64,000 nucleotides of DNA from Hyphomonadaceae bacterium (GTDB lineage Bacteria; Pseudomonadota; Alphaproteobacteria; Caulobacterales; Hyphomonadaceae). Shown one piece after another: positions 29,800-38,465 of this stretch. Positions within the stretch are counted from its first letter, which is position 1. Each line of letters starts with the position of its first letter. A program made the translations under genes and the position numbers. The stretch spans positions 434,001-498,000 of the forward strand of contig JADKDU010000001.1 of assembly GCA_016714495.1 (NCBI GenBank), written 5' to 3'. Under the pieces are notes generated by a model. The model was given only the letters and a program-made list of their open reading frames with translations, was not told the origin of the DNA and ran no database searches.

Positions 29800-29944
29800 C
29801 AGGCTAGGCCGGCGACGTCAGTTGCATTCGCATCTGATTTGCTTCCTTAGCCTGATCTTCTCTAGTCACGGGCCGAATCTCCTTGATGCGGGTCAAGGCC
29901 GAACATGCATGTGCGTGTGACCTGGTGGCCAATCAGGAGACACA

Positions 29945-30499
29945 ATGAGCGATGCACTCCGTCCAAGCCGATATGCCAACACCGCCATCCTGATTCATTG
30001 GCTTGTTGTGCTGCTCGTGATGGCCGCTTACGCATGCATCTTGCTGCGGGAAAACTATGAGCGCGGCAGCGATATTCGCGAAGCGCTCAAGACCTGGCAT
30101 TTCATGCTTGGTCTTGGCGTGTTGGCGACTACCTTGCTTCGGGCAGGCCTTCGCGCATTCGTCTGGAACACGCCGCCTATCACCCCCGCCCCCCCTCGCT
30201 TCCTTCACTGGCTGTCGATTGCGGCGCATCTGGCTATCTACATCTGGTTGATAATTATGCCGCTTGCCGGATGGACTATTCTGAGCGCTGAAGGTGACCC
30301 CATTCCCTTTTTGGGACTTAACCTGCCGCCATTGACCGGCGTCAGCGAGAATCTCGCCGAACAGGTTCAGGGATTGCACGAGGCCGGCGGAACAGTCGGA
30401 TATTTCCTGCTTGGTCTGCACGCGACAGCAGCGCTGTTTCACCATTACCTTATGAAGGACAACACGCTGCTTCGCATGCTACCGCGCCGCGGACGCTAA
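29945..30499 (+). CDS. Cytochrome b561
   Basis: A 184-residue membrane protein with four transmembrane helices. Haem ligand candidates include His in ILIHWLVVLL, WHFMLGLG and HLAIYIWLII and the C-terminal LLGLHATAALFHHY. Family members move electrons at the inner membrane, often from quinol to superoxide or other acceptors. AGGAG is four bases before the ATG. Isolated; no operon partner is apparent. The preceding 145-base gap contains nothing recognised. Confidence 0.9.
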   Translation: MSDALRPSRYANTAILIHWLVVLLVMAAYACILLRENYERGSDIREALKTWHFMLGLGVLATTLLRAGLRAFVWNTPPITPAPPRFLHWLSIAAHLAIYIWLIIMPLAGWTILSAEGDPIPFLGLNLPPLTGVSENLAEQVQGLHEAGGTVGYFLLGLHATAALFHHYLMKDNTLLRMLPRRGR

Positions 30500-30659
30500 T
30501 CGGGCATTCCTCCGTCTACCTGGCAACTGCGTACGGGCAGCCTTGCGTCACGCTGGATGGTTGGCGCATGATAGGCTCTACGGAGACCCGTCTTGATTGT
30601 TGTGATGCACATGGGTGTGTCGGGCCGCTGGCGCAGCGCGCTCTAGCGAGCAGCCAGAC

Positions 30660-30681
30660 AGAGCGGGTCTGTGCCCGCTCT
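30660..30681. other. Short perfect hairpin in the gap before the GNAT gene
   Basis: Arms AGAGCGGG and CCCGCTCT (8 bases, perfect) around a 6-base loop, 60 bases before the GNAT start. The 241-base gap 30500-30741 contains no gene I can support. A terminator role for cytochrome b561 is possible but there is no T-tract; it may be a transcript 5' structure. Confidence 0.35.
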
Positions 30682-30741
30682 CGCCCGCGTGGCCAGATGT
30701 CCACGCAAGCATCCCGACATTTCGAAGCAGACGGACCAACC

Positions 30742-31230
30742 ATGTCATTCCTCACCCGCGCTTTTGCGCCGGCCGACCTTCCGACGCTCCACGCCATCCG
30801 CGCCGCAGCCTTCGCGCCCATCTTCGCTTCCTTCCGCTCCATCGTCGGCCCAGAGATAGCCGCCCTCGGCCTCGCCACCGCCGAGCAGGAACAGGCTGAC
30901 CTCCTCGACGCCATCGCTAAACTCGACAGCGGTCACGCCATCGCCATCGCTGAAAGCGGCAGCACGATCATCGGCTTCGTCTCATGGAAGAACGACCCCG
31001 CCACGAAGATCGGCGAGATCACGCTAAACGCCGTGCATCCTGACTATGGCGGCAAAGGCGTCGGCACGGCGCTCTACGAACACGCCCTGGCCGCGCTGAA
31101 AGCCGCCGGCATGCAGCTCGCCACGGTCGGCACGGGCGGCGACCCCAGCCATGACCCCGCCCGCCGCGCCTATGAGAAAGCCGGCTTCACCAAGCACATC
31201 CCGTCGATCTACATGTACCGCAGGCTCTAG
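30742..31230 (+). CDS. GNAT-family N-acetyltransferase
   Basis: A 162-residue acetyltransferase. The acetyl-CoA motif is the LNAVHPDYGGKGVGTALYEHALAALKAAG region (about residue 88-116), and the C-terminus has RRAYEKAGFTKHIPSIYMYRRL, the usual GNAT end strand. Substrate unknown. ATG 30742 chosen (MSFLTRAF); the upstream frame extension is not GNAT-like. A short gap separates it from lptM; no clear link between their functions. Confidence 0.88.
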   Translation: MSFLTRAFAPADLPTLHAIRAAAFAPIFASFRSIVGPEIAALGLATAEQEQADLLDAIAKLDSGHAIAIAESGSTIIGFVSWKNDPATKIGEITLNAVHPDYGGKGVGTALYEHALAALKAAGMQLATVGTGGDPSHDPARRAYEKAGFTKHIPSIYMYRRL

Positions 31231-31300
31231 CCGCTGATGGCGGTTGACAGAGGCCGGCCGGCCGTCGATCAGGCGAACGGGCGGCAACCGGAGTGCAGAC

Positions 31301-31558
31301 ATGACCCGTATCGTGCTTGCGTTGACTGGCTTCGCCCTCCTCGGCGCCTGCGGCCTGCGTGGGCCGCTCGAACGCCCTGTGCCGCTTTGGGGCAACCCGC
31401 CCAATGAAGGCCCGCTCGATCCGCGCACCATCAAGGCGGCAGAAGAAGCCGCCGCCGCCGAAAAGGCCCGCCAGGACGCCGAACGCAAAGCAGCCGACGA
31501 AGCTCGCCGCCGCCAGCTCGAGCAACAAGCTGCGCCGCCTGCTACACCGACACCCTAA
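31301..31558 (+). CDS. lptM: LptM-like lipoprotein
   Basis: An 85-residue lipoprotein with a lipobox LLGAC (lipid Cys about 17) followed by the LptM signature GLRGPLERP and then a charged, Ala/Glu-rich helix (EEAAAAEKARQDAERKAADE) and Pro-rich tail. LptM assists maturation of the LPS translocon LptD-LptE in the outer membrane. As in many Proteobacteria it lies just before lysA, 84 bases upstream. The motif match plus synteny are good evidence; the long tail is not found in E. coli. Confidence 0.72.
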   Translation: MTRIVLALTGFALLGACGLRGPLERPVPLWGNPPNEGPLDPRTIKAAEEAAAAEKARQDAERKAADEARRRQLEQQAAPPATPTP

Positions 31559-31642
31559 CAAGCGCCGGTCACCCACACGCCGCGGGGTGACACGCCTCTC
31601 CGCATCCGCTACCCCGCCTCAAACGCGAGCCGGGACACGACG

Positions 31643-32914
31643 ATGCATCACTTCGCCTATCGCAATGGCGTCCTTCACTGCGAGAATGTGTCGCTCGAAG
31701 CGGTCGCGCGCGAGCTGGGCACGCCTGCTTATGTCTATTCCGACGCCACACTGCGCCGTCATTACCGGGTGCTGGCCGACGCGTTCGCCAACCGCAACAC
31801 GCTGATCGCGTTCGCGGTGAAGGCCAATTCCAACATTGGCGTGCTCGCGACCCTCGCCTCCGAAGGCGCGGGCGCCGATGTCGTCTCGGGCGGCGAGATG
31901 CTGCGCGCTCTTGAAGCCGGCATCCCGGCCAGCCGCATCGTCTTCTCCGGCGTCGCCAAGACTGTTGAGGAAATGAAGCTCGGCCTCGAACGCGGCATCC
32001 ATCAATTCAACGTCGAGTCGATGCCCGAACTCCTCCGCCTTTCGCGCGTGGCCGAAGAGATGGGCAAGCGCGTGCCGATTGCCTTCCGCGTCAACCCGCA
32101 CGTCGAGGCAGGCGGCCACGCCCATATCTCCACGGGGTCGGCCGAGCACAAGTTCGGCATCGCCTGGCACGAGGCCGAAACCTTCTTCGAGGAAGCCAGC
32201 CGCCTGCCCGGCATCGACCCGGTCGGCATCGCCGTCCACATCGGCAGCCAGATCATGCGCGTGGAACCCATGCGCGCCGCGTGGGAAAAAGTGGTGGCCC
32301 TCACTCGCCGCCTGCGCGACCGCGGCTTCGCCATTTCGCGCCTGGATCTCGGCGGCGGCCTTGGCGTGCCCTACAAGGATGGCGATGATCCCGACAGCCC
32401 GACCATCTACGCCCGCACCGCCCGCGAGGCGCTGGGCGACCTCGACGTGCAGCTTATCTTCGAACCGGGCCGGTTAATCGCCGGAAATGCCGGAGTTTTG
32501 ATCTCGAAGGTGGAATACATCAAAGAGCGGGACGGCCGCACCTTCGTGATCCTCGACGCCGGGATGAACGACCTCCTGCGCCCGGCGCTCTACAACGCCC
32601 ATCACGACATCCTGCCCGTCAGAATCCCCGAAATGGGGGCTACCCGCAGCGCCGTGGACCTTGTGGGACCCATCTGCGAAAGCACCGACCGTTTCGCCAA
32701 GGACCGCCCCATGCCCCCCCTCAAGGAGGGTGATCTGGTAGCCTTCATGACGGCAGGCGCATACGGCGCCACATTGTCGTCCCAGTATAATTCGAGACCA
32801 CTGGTTGCAGAGGCCCTCGTTCGAGGCGATGCTTGGGCGATCGTCCGCCGCCGGCCGACGTTCGACGAAATGATCGCCCTGGAACGGGCCCCGGATTGGA
32901 TCACGCGTGGCTGA
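31643..32914 (+). CDS. lysA: Diaminopimelate decarboxylase
   Basis: Makes lysine from meso-diaminopimelate (EC 4.1.1.20), PLP-dependent, cytoplasmic. 423 residues. Motifs in order: the PLP lysine in FAVKANSN (about residue 57), HIGSQI, the GGGLGVPYK phosphate loop, EPGR, CESTDRF (active-site Cys) and a Y-containing AYGATLSSQYNSR near the end. It follows lptM and overlaps the next gene by eight bases (GTG at 32907), indicating translational coupling. Confidence 0.96.
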   Translation: MHHFAYRNGVLHCENVSLEAVARELGTPAYVYSDATLRRHYRVLADAFANRNTLIAFAVKANSNIGVLATLASEGAGADVVSGGEMLRALEAGIPASRIVFSGVAKTVEEMKLGLERGIHQFNVESMPELLRLSRVAEEMGKRVPIAFRVNPHVEAGGHAHISTGSAEHKFGIAWHEAETFFEEASRLPGIDPVGIAVHIGSQIMRVEPMRAAWEKVVALTRRLRDRGFAISRLDLGGGLGVPYKDGDDPDSPTIYARTAREALGDLDVQLIFEPGRLIAGNAGVLISKVEYIKERDGRTFVILDAGMNDLLRPALYNAHHDILPVRIPEMGATRSAVDLVGPICESTDRFAKDRPMPPLKEGDLVAFMTAGAYGATLSSQYNSRPLVAEALVRGDAWAIVRRRPTFDEMIALERAPDWITRG

Positions 32915-35759
32915 CGGATTTGGCCTCAGGGAAAAGCTGGACGCGCGCATCGCTTCAGCGCGCCGCAGCCTCCTCTGGCCTGCACTCATCCGGGCGATTC
33001 TGCCGGCCCTCGTCTGGTTCACCGTTTTCGTCGTCTTCTGGCTCAGCGGCCTCTACACCGCCCTGCCGCTAGAGGCGCAGGCCACGGTCGGCGTCGTCTT
33101 CTGGCTTGGTATCGTCACCTCCGCCCTGATCGGCTGGAAAGTCTGGCGCGCGCCCTCCGACGATGAAGCGCGCGACCTGATCGACAGCGCCATCGAAGGC
33201 CGCCCGCTCAGCGTCTGGACCGACCGCCCCGCCCGGCCCGACACTACCGGCTGGACGCTGTGGCAGGAACACCGCGACCGCATGGCCGCCCTTGCGGCCA
33301 AGGTCGGCAAGCTCGACGTCCGCCCGCACTGGAAGCAGGCCGACCCGCTGTATCTTCGACTCGCTGCCCCCGCACTCATCATTATCGCCGGGGTGTATGC
33401 CAACGTCGCCGCGCCTGATCGTCTTTATCGTGGCCTCTTCCCGGATTTCGGCGCCCTGTTCGGCGCCCACACGCTGAAGATCGAAGCGTGGATCACCCCG
33501 CCGGTCTACACCGGCTCGGCCCCGTTCGTGCTGACCAGCGGCGAGCCCGCCAAGGCGCCGGAGGGTTCGGAAGTCACCCTGCGCGTCATCGGCCCCGGCG
33601 CGCCGCAGATCATCGTCATGCCGGTCGACGGCGGCGCGGTCACGCTGCACCCGCAGGCCGACATCGAGAACGCCTACGAAGCCCGCGTCGTCGTGAAAGA
33701 GCCGATGACCATCGCGGTGAACTACTGGGGCACGCGCGCGTCGTTCCCCTTCACTGTCACCGACGACGCTTCGCCCACCGTCTCTTTCGTCGAACCGCCC
33801 AAGCTGGGCGAAGGCGACCGCACCGAATTCAAGTACAAGATCGCTGACGACTACGGCGTCGACAAACTCGAACTCGTCTTCTTCGGCCGCAAGGATGTTC
33901 CCGCCAGCGCCGGCGTGATTGAGGACGCAGTCATCGTCGACACCGTCGCCCTCTCGCCTACCGAGGAAGAAGGCAATTACAGCCAGGATCTCGTCCGCCA
34001 TCGTTGGGCCGGCATGGATCTGCAGGTGAAACTCCGCGCCACCGACGCCGCCGGCCAGACCGCCGAAAGCGAAGCTGTCGCCTACCGCCTGCCCGAGAAG
34101 ATCTTCCTGCAGCCCAACGCCCGCATGGCGCAGGAAGCGCGCGCGGTGCTGCTGCGCAACTGGGAAGATTACAAAATGCCCGAAGGCGGGGACAATTTCA
34201 CCAGCGTCGCCGGCACGGGCTACAACGCCCTCGCTGTCGAGCAGGCCTCGCGCCTTCGCTGGGCCCCGAAAGAGATCAAGCGCTCGGTCATGCTGCTCGA
34301 CGCCATCACCTGGCGCCCTGAGGATTACTTCCAGGACCCCGTGATCTTCATGGGCCTGCGCAACGCCCACGCCATCATCGACTCGGCGCGTGACCGCGAA
34401 GAGGCCGAAAGCGCCGAAGGCCTGCTGTGGGATATCGCCCTGCGCGCCGAATACGGCAGCCTCGCCGACGCCTCCGCCGCGCTTGAAGCGGCCCGCCGCG
34501 CGCTGGAAGAAGCGCTCCGCCGCGGCGCGTCGGAAGAAGAAATCAAGCGCCTGATGGATATGTACGAACAGGCGATCGAGAACTATCTCGCCGCGAAAAT
34601 GGCCGAAGCGCTGCGCAACGGCAACGTCACGGCGGATAACGGCCAGCAGCAGGGCGGCGGCCAACCCGGCCAGCAGATGGGCGACGACGAACTCACCCGC
34701 ATGCTTCAGGCGCTGCGCGACCTTGCCGAGACCGGCGCCCGCGATCAGGCCCGTCAGCTTCTCAGCGACATGCAGAAGCTCATGGAAAAAATGGAGAACA
34801 TGCAGGTCCAGATGGGCCGCAATGGCGGCAGCCAGGGCCAGCAGCAGGATGGTCCGATGAACCGCGCTATGAACCGCGCGCTGCAGGACACCAACCGCGC
34901 CATGAACGACCAGCGCGATCTCAACGACGCGACGGATGAAGCCGCTCGCGACGGCGCCAGCCCGCAAAAGGGTCAGGAACTCGCCGACCAGCAACGCCAG
35001 CTGCGCGAGCGTCTTGAACAGCAAATGCGTTCAGGCGGCGGCCAGCCGCAGCAGCCCGAACAACAGCAGGGCCAGGGGCCGGGCGGCCAGCAGCAAGGCC
35101 AACAGCAACCCGGACAAGGTCAGCCGGGCCAGCAACAGGGCCAGCAGGGGCAACAACAAGGTCAGGGCCAGCAGGACGGACAGGGCCAGCAGCAAGGCCA
35201 GGGTCCCGGCCAACAGCAGGGCCAGAACGGTCAAGGCAGCCAGGGCAGCCAGCCTGGCCAGCAACCAGGTCAGCAACAGGGCCAAGGCCAGGGTCAGGGC
35301 CAGCAGGCCGATCGCGGCGGCCCCGGCGGCGGCCAACCCGGACGTCCCGGCGCGCAGGGCGATGGCCGCTATGGTCAGGAAACCGAACGCACCCGCCGCC
35401 TGCTCGGCAGCGCCATAGAGATGCAGAAACGCGCCGAAGACGCGCTCCGCCGCGGAGACTTCGCCGCAGCCAAGGAAGCGCAGCAGCAGGCAATGTCGGC
35501 GCTGGCCGACCGCTCCAGCGAACTCGCGCGCCTCAACGACGAGAACGATCCCGAAGCCCGCGAGGAACGCGACCAGCGCGACATTCTCGGCCGCCTCAAT
35601 AATGGCGAGAGCGGCTATGGCGACAACGTCCAGATCCCCGAAGAAATGGACCGCCAGAAAGCCCGCGAAATCCTCGACGAAATCCGCCGCCGCGCGGGCA
35701 ACCGCGCTTTGACGCGCGAAGAACTCGAATACCTGAACCGTCTCCTTGAGCGTTTCTAG
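32907..35759 (+). CDS. TIGR02302 (DUF4175) membrane protein with Gln/Gly-rich linker
   Basis: A 950-residue alphaproteobacterial envelope protein of unknown function. Two or three N-terminal transmembrane segments (about 24-80, and about 150-170) precede a long periplasmic part with beta-sandwich-like repeats (FSVTDDASPTVSF and similar), helices (about 500-650) and a low-complexity region about 690-830 dominated by GQQ/QGQ repeats, followed by LLGSAIEMQKRAEDALRRGDFAAAKEAQQQAMSAL, an alpha-helical end. GTG 32907 overlaps the lysA end. It sits after lptM-lysA as in many relatives. Stability and length of the repeat tract are likely variable. Confidence 0.85.
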   Translation: MADGFGLREKLDARIASARRSLLWPALIRAILPALVWFTVFVVFWLSGLYTALPLEAQATVGVVFWLGIVTSALIGWKVWRAPSDDEARDLIDSAIEGRPLSVWTDRPARPDTTGWTLWQEHRDRMAALAAKVGKLDVRPHWKQADPLYLRLAAPALIIIAGVYANVAAPDRLYRGLFPDFGALFGAHTLKIEAWITPPVYTGSAPFVLTSGEPAKAPEGSEVTLRVIGPGAPQIIVMPVDGGAVTLHPQADIENAYEARVVVKEPMTIAVNYWGTRASFPFTVTDDASPTVSFVEPPKLGEGDRTEFKYKIADDYGVDKLELVFFGRKDVPASAGVIEDAVIVDTVALSPTEEEGNYSQDLVRHRWAGMDLQVKLRATDAAGQTAESEAVAYRLPEKIFLQPNARMAQEARAVLLRNWEDYKMPEGGDNFTSVAGTGYNALAVEQASRLRWAPKEIKRSVMLLDAITWRPEDYFQDPVIFMGLRNAHAIIDSARDREEAESAEGLLWDIALRAEYGSLADASAALEAARRALEEALRRGASEEEIKRLMDMYEQAIENYLAAKMAEALRNGNVTADNGQQQGGGQPGQQMGDDELTRMLQALRDLAETGARDQARQLLSDMQKLMEKMENMQVQMGRNGGSQGQQQDGPMNRAMNRALQDTNRAMNDQRDLNDATDEAARDGASPQKGQELADQQRQLRERLEQQMRSGGGQPQQPEQQQGQGPGGQQQGQQQPGQGQPGQQQGQQGQQQGQGQQDGQGQQQGQGPGQQQGQNGQGSQGSQPGQQPGQQQGQGQGQGQQADRGGPGGGQPGRPGAQGDGRYGQETERTRRLLGSAIEMQKRAEDALRRGDFAAAKEAQQQAMSALADRSSELARLNDENDPEAREERDQRDILGRLNNGESGYGDNVQIPEEMDRQKAREILDEIRRRAGNRALTREELEYLNRLLERF
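35040..35345 (+). repeat. Gln/Gly codon-repeat tract inside the TIGR02302 gene
   Basis: About 300 bases composed of short imperfect copies of GGCCAGCAGCAA-like units encoding Gly-Gln-Gln, within residues about 711-813. Codon-level repeats suggest slippage growth. Protein-level low complexity is expected in this family's linker. Confidence 0.85.
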
Positions 35760-35848
35760 GTTCAGTGTCCACGCCGTCTGCCTTTGACGAACTCGCCGTT
35801 CCGCGGGCTGGTCACGACGGTGAATGAACTCAGCATTCCTCCCCAATG

Positions 35849-36152
35849 CTGTCGTCGATACAGCCAATGCGAGGAAGAGCGCCGGGTCCCGTGTCGCTGA
35901 AACGGGCAAGCACGGCGCAGGGGATCGGGCGATGAACGGCTCGACCTTTCCGCCGACGGCCTTGGCGATCGAAGAGGAGAAAAACACCTCTGTGATCCAG
36001 CTGGCGACAAACGATTGCGGGGGTTGACGCGCAGCGTCGACGAATGATCGCCCTCTTTGACGGCCTGTAGGGCTGCCTTGCAGCGGCTCGCCCAAGCCGC
36101 GCGGGGGGCCAACGTCCCCGGCCCTCTATCTGGGCCAGAGCTGAAGCATCCC
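35849..36152 (+). repeat. Dispersed repeat, copy A
   Basis: A ~304-base unit repeated at 51809-52092 in the same orientation. The first ~90 bases are about 90% identical (8 mismatches by eye) and include the block GCGAGGAAGAGCGC; the last ~40 bases are also similar (GTCCCCGGCCCTC...GAGCTGAAGCATCC). The middle diverges. It fills the gap between the TIGR02302 gene and HPRT. A frame at 35824-36027 encodes ARKSAGSRVAETGKHGA, matching the copy B frame, but I do not claim a protein. The element might be non-coding or a short mobile repeat. Confidence 0.7.
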
Positions 36153-36198
36153 CCAGGGCGATTGCGCCAGCGCGAAGGAGAGCGTGTGCTGTTTGAAA

Positions 36199-36768
36199 TC
36201 AGGCGCCCTTGATCGCGCCCACAAACGGCAATCCGCGCATCTTGCCGGCGTCGTCCATGCCATAGCCGACGAGATATCGGTGCGGCGCGTCCCACGCCCA
36301 TGCATCAAGGCCTGTCGCCACCGCTTCCGGCTTGCGCGCGAACACGCAGGTGAGCACTTCGCGCGCGCCCTTGTGCAGCATGTGATCGCGCGCGAACGAA
36401 ATCGTCCTGCCGCTGTCGAAAACGTCGTCGATCAGCAGGATGCCGCAATCCTCAACCGGCCGGGCGACATCGGCACGCACCAGCATGCGCCCCGAACTTT
36501 CGCGCGCATCCGCATAGCTCTCGAGCCACAGGCCATCGAAGCCCATGTCGATTCCGCGCCGTGCAAACGCCCGCATCAGGTCAGATGCAAACGGCGTCGC
36601 GCCCAGCAGGATCACGACCGCCGTCCACGATCCCGCAGACAGCTTCGGCGCCAGCTGATCCGCCAGCGCCTCGATCCGGGCCTTCACCTCGTCCGCGCTC
36701 AGCAGCACGTCGACATTCGCCGGAACCGAACGGTCAGTGATGGTCGCTCTCCTTGGCCGGCTCGACAT
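36199..36768 (-). CDS. Phosphoribosyltransferase, hypoxanthine/guanine type
   Basis: A 189-residue purine salvage enzyme converting hypoxanthine or guanine plus PRPP to nucleotide. The PRPP-binding loop is ILLIDDVFDSGRTISFAR (about residue 97-113); the PPi loop region ILLGATPFASDLM and the HRYLVGYGMDD C-terminal hood also fit HPRT. Start chosen at ATG 36768, inside the end of the upstream zinc-ribbon gene (35-base overlap), so the two are probably coupled. Base preference cannot be read from sequence. Confidence 0.82.
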   Translation of the reverse strand: MSSRPRRATITDRSVPANVDVLLSADEVKARIEALADQLAPKLSAGSWTAVVILLGATPFASDLMRAFARRGIDMGFDGLWLESYADARESSGRMLVRADVARPVEDCGILLIDDVFDSGRTISFARDHMLHKGAREVLTCVFARKPEAVATGLDAWAWDAPHRYLVGYGMDDAGKMRGLPFVGAIKGA

Positions 36769-37657
36769 GCGCAGGCTCGGCAGGAGCGGCGCCAGTCGCC
36801 GCAGCATGCTCATCCGCGCCGTCGCCGCCAGACCAGGCCGGCTCGGCATGGCCGTCAGCCGGCTTGGCGCCCGATGTTGCATCAGCCGGCGTCGGGCTAA
36901 GCTCTTCCTTGGTCGCCTCGATATTGGTGTCCTCGCCGACGGGGCCTTCGCCTTCCTTGCGCACGAAGCTCACGGTCAGGCGATAGGTCTCGACCGGCGG
37001 CGCCTCGAAGCGCGAGGCGAACTCCGTCCGCTCAGCCGGCCCCAGCGACGGCACGCCGAAATTGTCGGTCCAAGTCTGCACCGGGTTGCCGGCCTCGTCC
37101 TTAAGCGTAACGCGGAGCTGTGGCGTATCCAGCCGCTCATCGCTGCCGTTCACCACCGATCCGGTCACGGTCAGCACCGGCGTCGTCCCATCGAACGTCC
37201 GCCGCGCTTCCACATTCTCGAACGTTAACCCGAAGCGGTTCACCTCAAGGCCGACCAGCTTGTAGATCGTCGCAGCGCGCGGGAAGGCCTCGGCCACCTC
37301 ATTGCGAAACAGCACGGCGCCGCCGGCCGCCAACACGAACAACGCGAAACCGCTTGCCCAGGCGATCGTCGCCGCGCGGCCATGGTGACGCTTGCGCTTG
37401 GCATGCTCGCGCGCCCGGAATTCTGCGTGCGGTCCTGCACGCGCCTTGGTGTTCTCAGCGGCCGTCTGGCGCAGGCGTTCCACCTGCTCGCGGGTAAGGC
37501 CTGTTTCCTCTGCAATAACAGGTTCGCCCTCTTCCTCGGGCAGTTTGGCATGCCAGGCATGGCCACAGGTAGCGCATCGCACGCGACGCCCCTCCTTGCC
37601 GATGGAGGAGTCGTCGGCGAAATATCGCGTATCGCAAGACGGGCAGACGAGGATCAT
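36734..37657 (-). CDS. MJ0042-type zinc-ribbon, DUF3426-like membrane protein
   Basis: A 307-residue protein. The N-terminal zinc ribbon has CPSCDTRYFADD (residues 4-15) and CATCGHAWHA (27-36), the MJ0042 family. A Pro/Glu/Arg-rich linker leads to a membrane segment ATIAWASGFALFVLAAGGAVLF (about 110-131), then a beta-rich periplasmic part with VLTVTGSVVNGSDERLDTPQL, the DUF3426 pattern, and an Ala/Pro/His-rich tail. ATG 37657 (MILVCPSC) is more family-like than the upstream 37696. Divergent from ftsE; upstream of HPRT. Confidence 0.82.
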   Translation of the reverse strand: MILVCPSCDTRYFADDSSIGKEGRRVRCATCGHAWHAKLPEEEGEPVIAEETGLTREQVERLRQTAAENTKARAGPHAEFRAREHAKRKRHHGRAATIAWASGFALFVLAAGGAVLFRNEVAEAFPRAATIYKLVGLEVNRFGLTFENVEARRTFDGTTPVLTVTGSVVNGSDERLDTPQLRVTLKDEAGNPVQTWTDNFGVPSLGPAERTEFASRFEAPPVETYRLTVSFVRKEGEGPVGEDTNIEATKEELSPTPADATSGAKPADGHAEPAWSGGDGADEHAAATGAAPAEPAHVEPAKESDHH

Positions 37658-37736
37658 CGCACTATCGGAATCATAGAAGCGGTTAATATAGTCCAATTAG
37701 GGCTGGAATCTGAAACTTGGCCTCACCCGGAGATTC

Positions 37737-38465
37737 ATGCGGGAACGTGACCTAACCTCAGATGAACCGGTCATCCGCCTGGACCGCGTCGGCCTGTCCT
37801 ATGGGCCGGAAAACGACGTTCTGGCTGATGTTTCCCTGCAATTACGCCCCGGTTCGATGACATTCCTTACCGGCCCGTCGGGGGCCGGCAAGTCCACGCT
37901 GCTGAAACTGGCCTATCTGGCGTTAAGACCCACGGCCGGCAGGGTCTCGATGTTCGGGGTCGATACCACAAGGCTGGCGCGAAAGGACCTTGCCCCGCTT
38001 CGCCGCCGGATCGGCGTGGTTTTCCAGGAATTCCGCCTGCTCGACCACCTCACAGCCTACGAAAACGCGGCCCTGCCCCTGCGCGTCCTCGGTCAGCATG
38101 AAAAAGCCTACCGCGACGATGTGATCGAACTGCTGAAATGGGTCGGTCTCGGCGACCGGCTCGATGCGCGCCCCGCCACGCTATCGGGCGGGGAAAAGCA
38201 GCGCGTCGCCATCGCCCGCGCGGTGGTGGTGAAACCCGACCTAATTATCGCCGACGAGCCGACAGGAAACGTCGACGAGGAAATGGGCGACCGGCTCTAC
38301 CGCCTCTTCCGCGAGCTCAACAAGCGCCTCAACACCACCGTTCTGATCGCCACGCATGATCTCGCCCTCGTTCGCAAGGCGAAGACCGATGTCCTCCGCC
38401 TCGCCGACGGCATGGTCGTCCGCGTGCCGGCGCTGGCCGATCCCGCGCCGGGAGCGCCGGCATGA
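37737..38465 (+). CDS. ftsE: Cell division ATP-binding protein FtsE
   Basis: ABC-type ATPase of the FtsEX complex, which couples septum assembly to peptidoglycan hydrolase control. 242 residues. Walker A GPSGAGKST, Q-loop VFQEFRLLDHL, signature LSGGEKQR, Walker B LIIADEPTG and H-loop ATHDLAL are all intact. GGAG lies before the ATG. The stop overlaps the ftsX start by an ATGA-type four-base overlap, so the two are translationally coupled. Confidence 0.96.
   Translation: MRERDLTSDEPVIRLDRVGLSYGPENDVLADVSLQLRPGSMTFLTGPSGAGKSTLLKLAYLALRPTAGRVSMFGVDTTRLARKDLAPLRRRIGVVFQEFRLLDHLTAYENAALPLRVLGQHEKAYRDDVIELLKWVGLGDRLDARPATLSGGEKQRVAIARAVVVKPDLIIADEPTGNVDEEMGDRLYRLFRELNKRLNTTVLIATHDLALVRKAKTDVLRLADGMVVRVPALADPAPGAPA

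Noticed and set aside
33069..35024. 651-residue minus-strand frame
   Set aside because: Shadow over the TIGR02302 gene; composition is that of reversed coding sequence.
35040..35345. CRISPR-like array
   Set aside because: Repeats are in-frame Gln/Gly codons of one gene with no constant spacer length and no cas genes nearby.
36126..36308. Minus-strand frame in repeat copy A
   Set aside because: Overlaps HPRT coding sequence and the repeat end; no homology or ribosome site.
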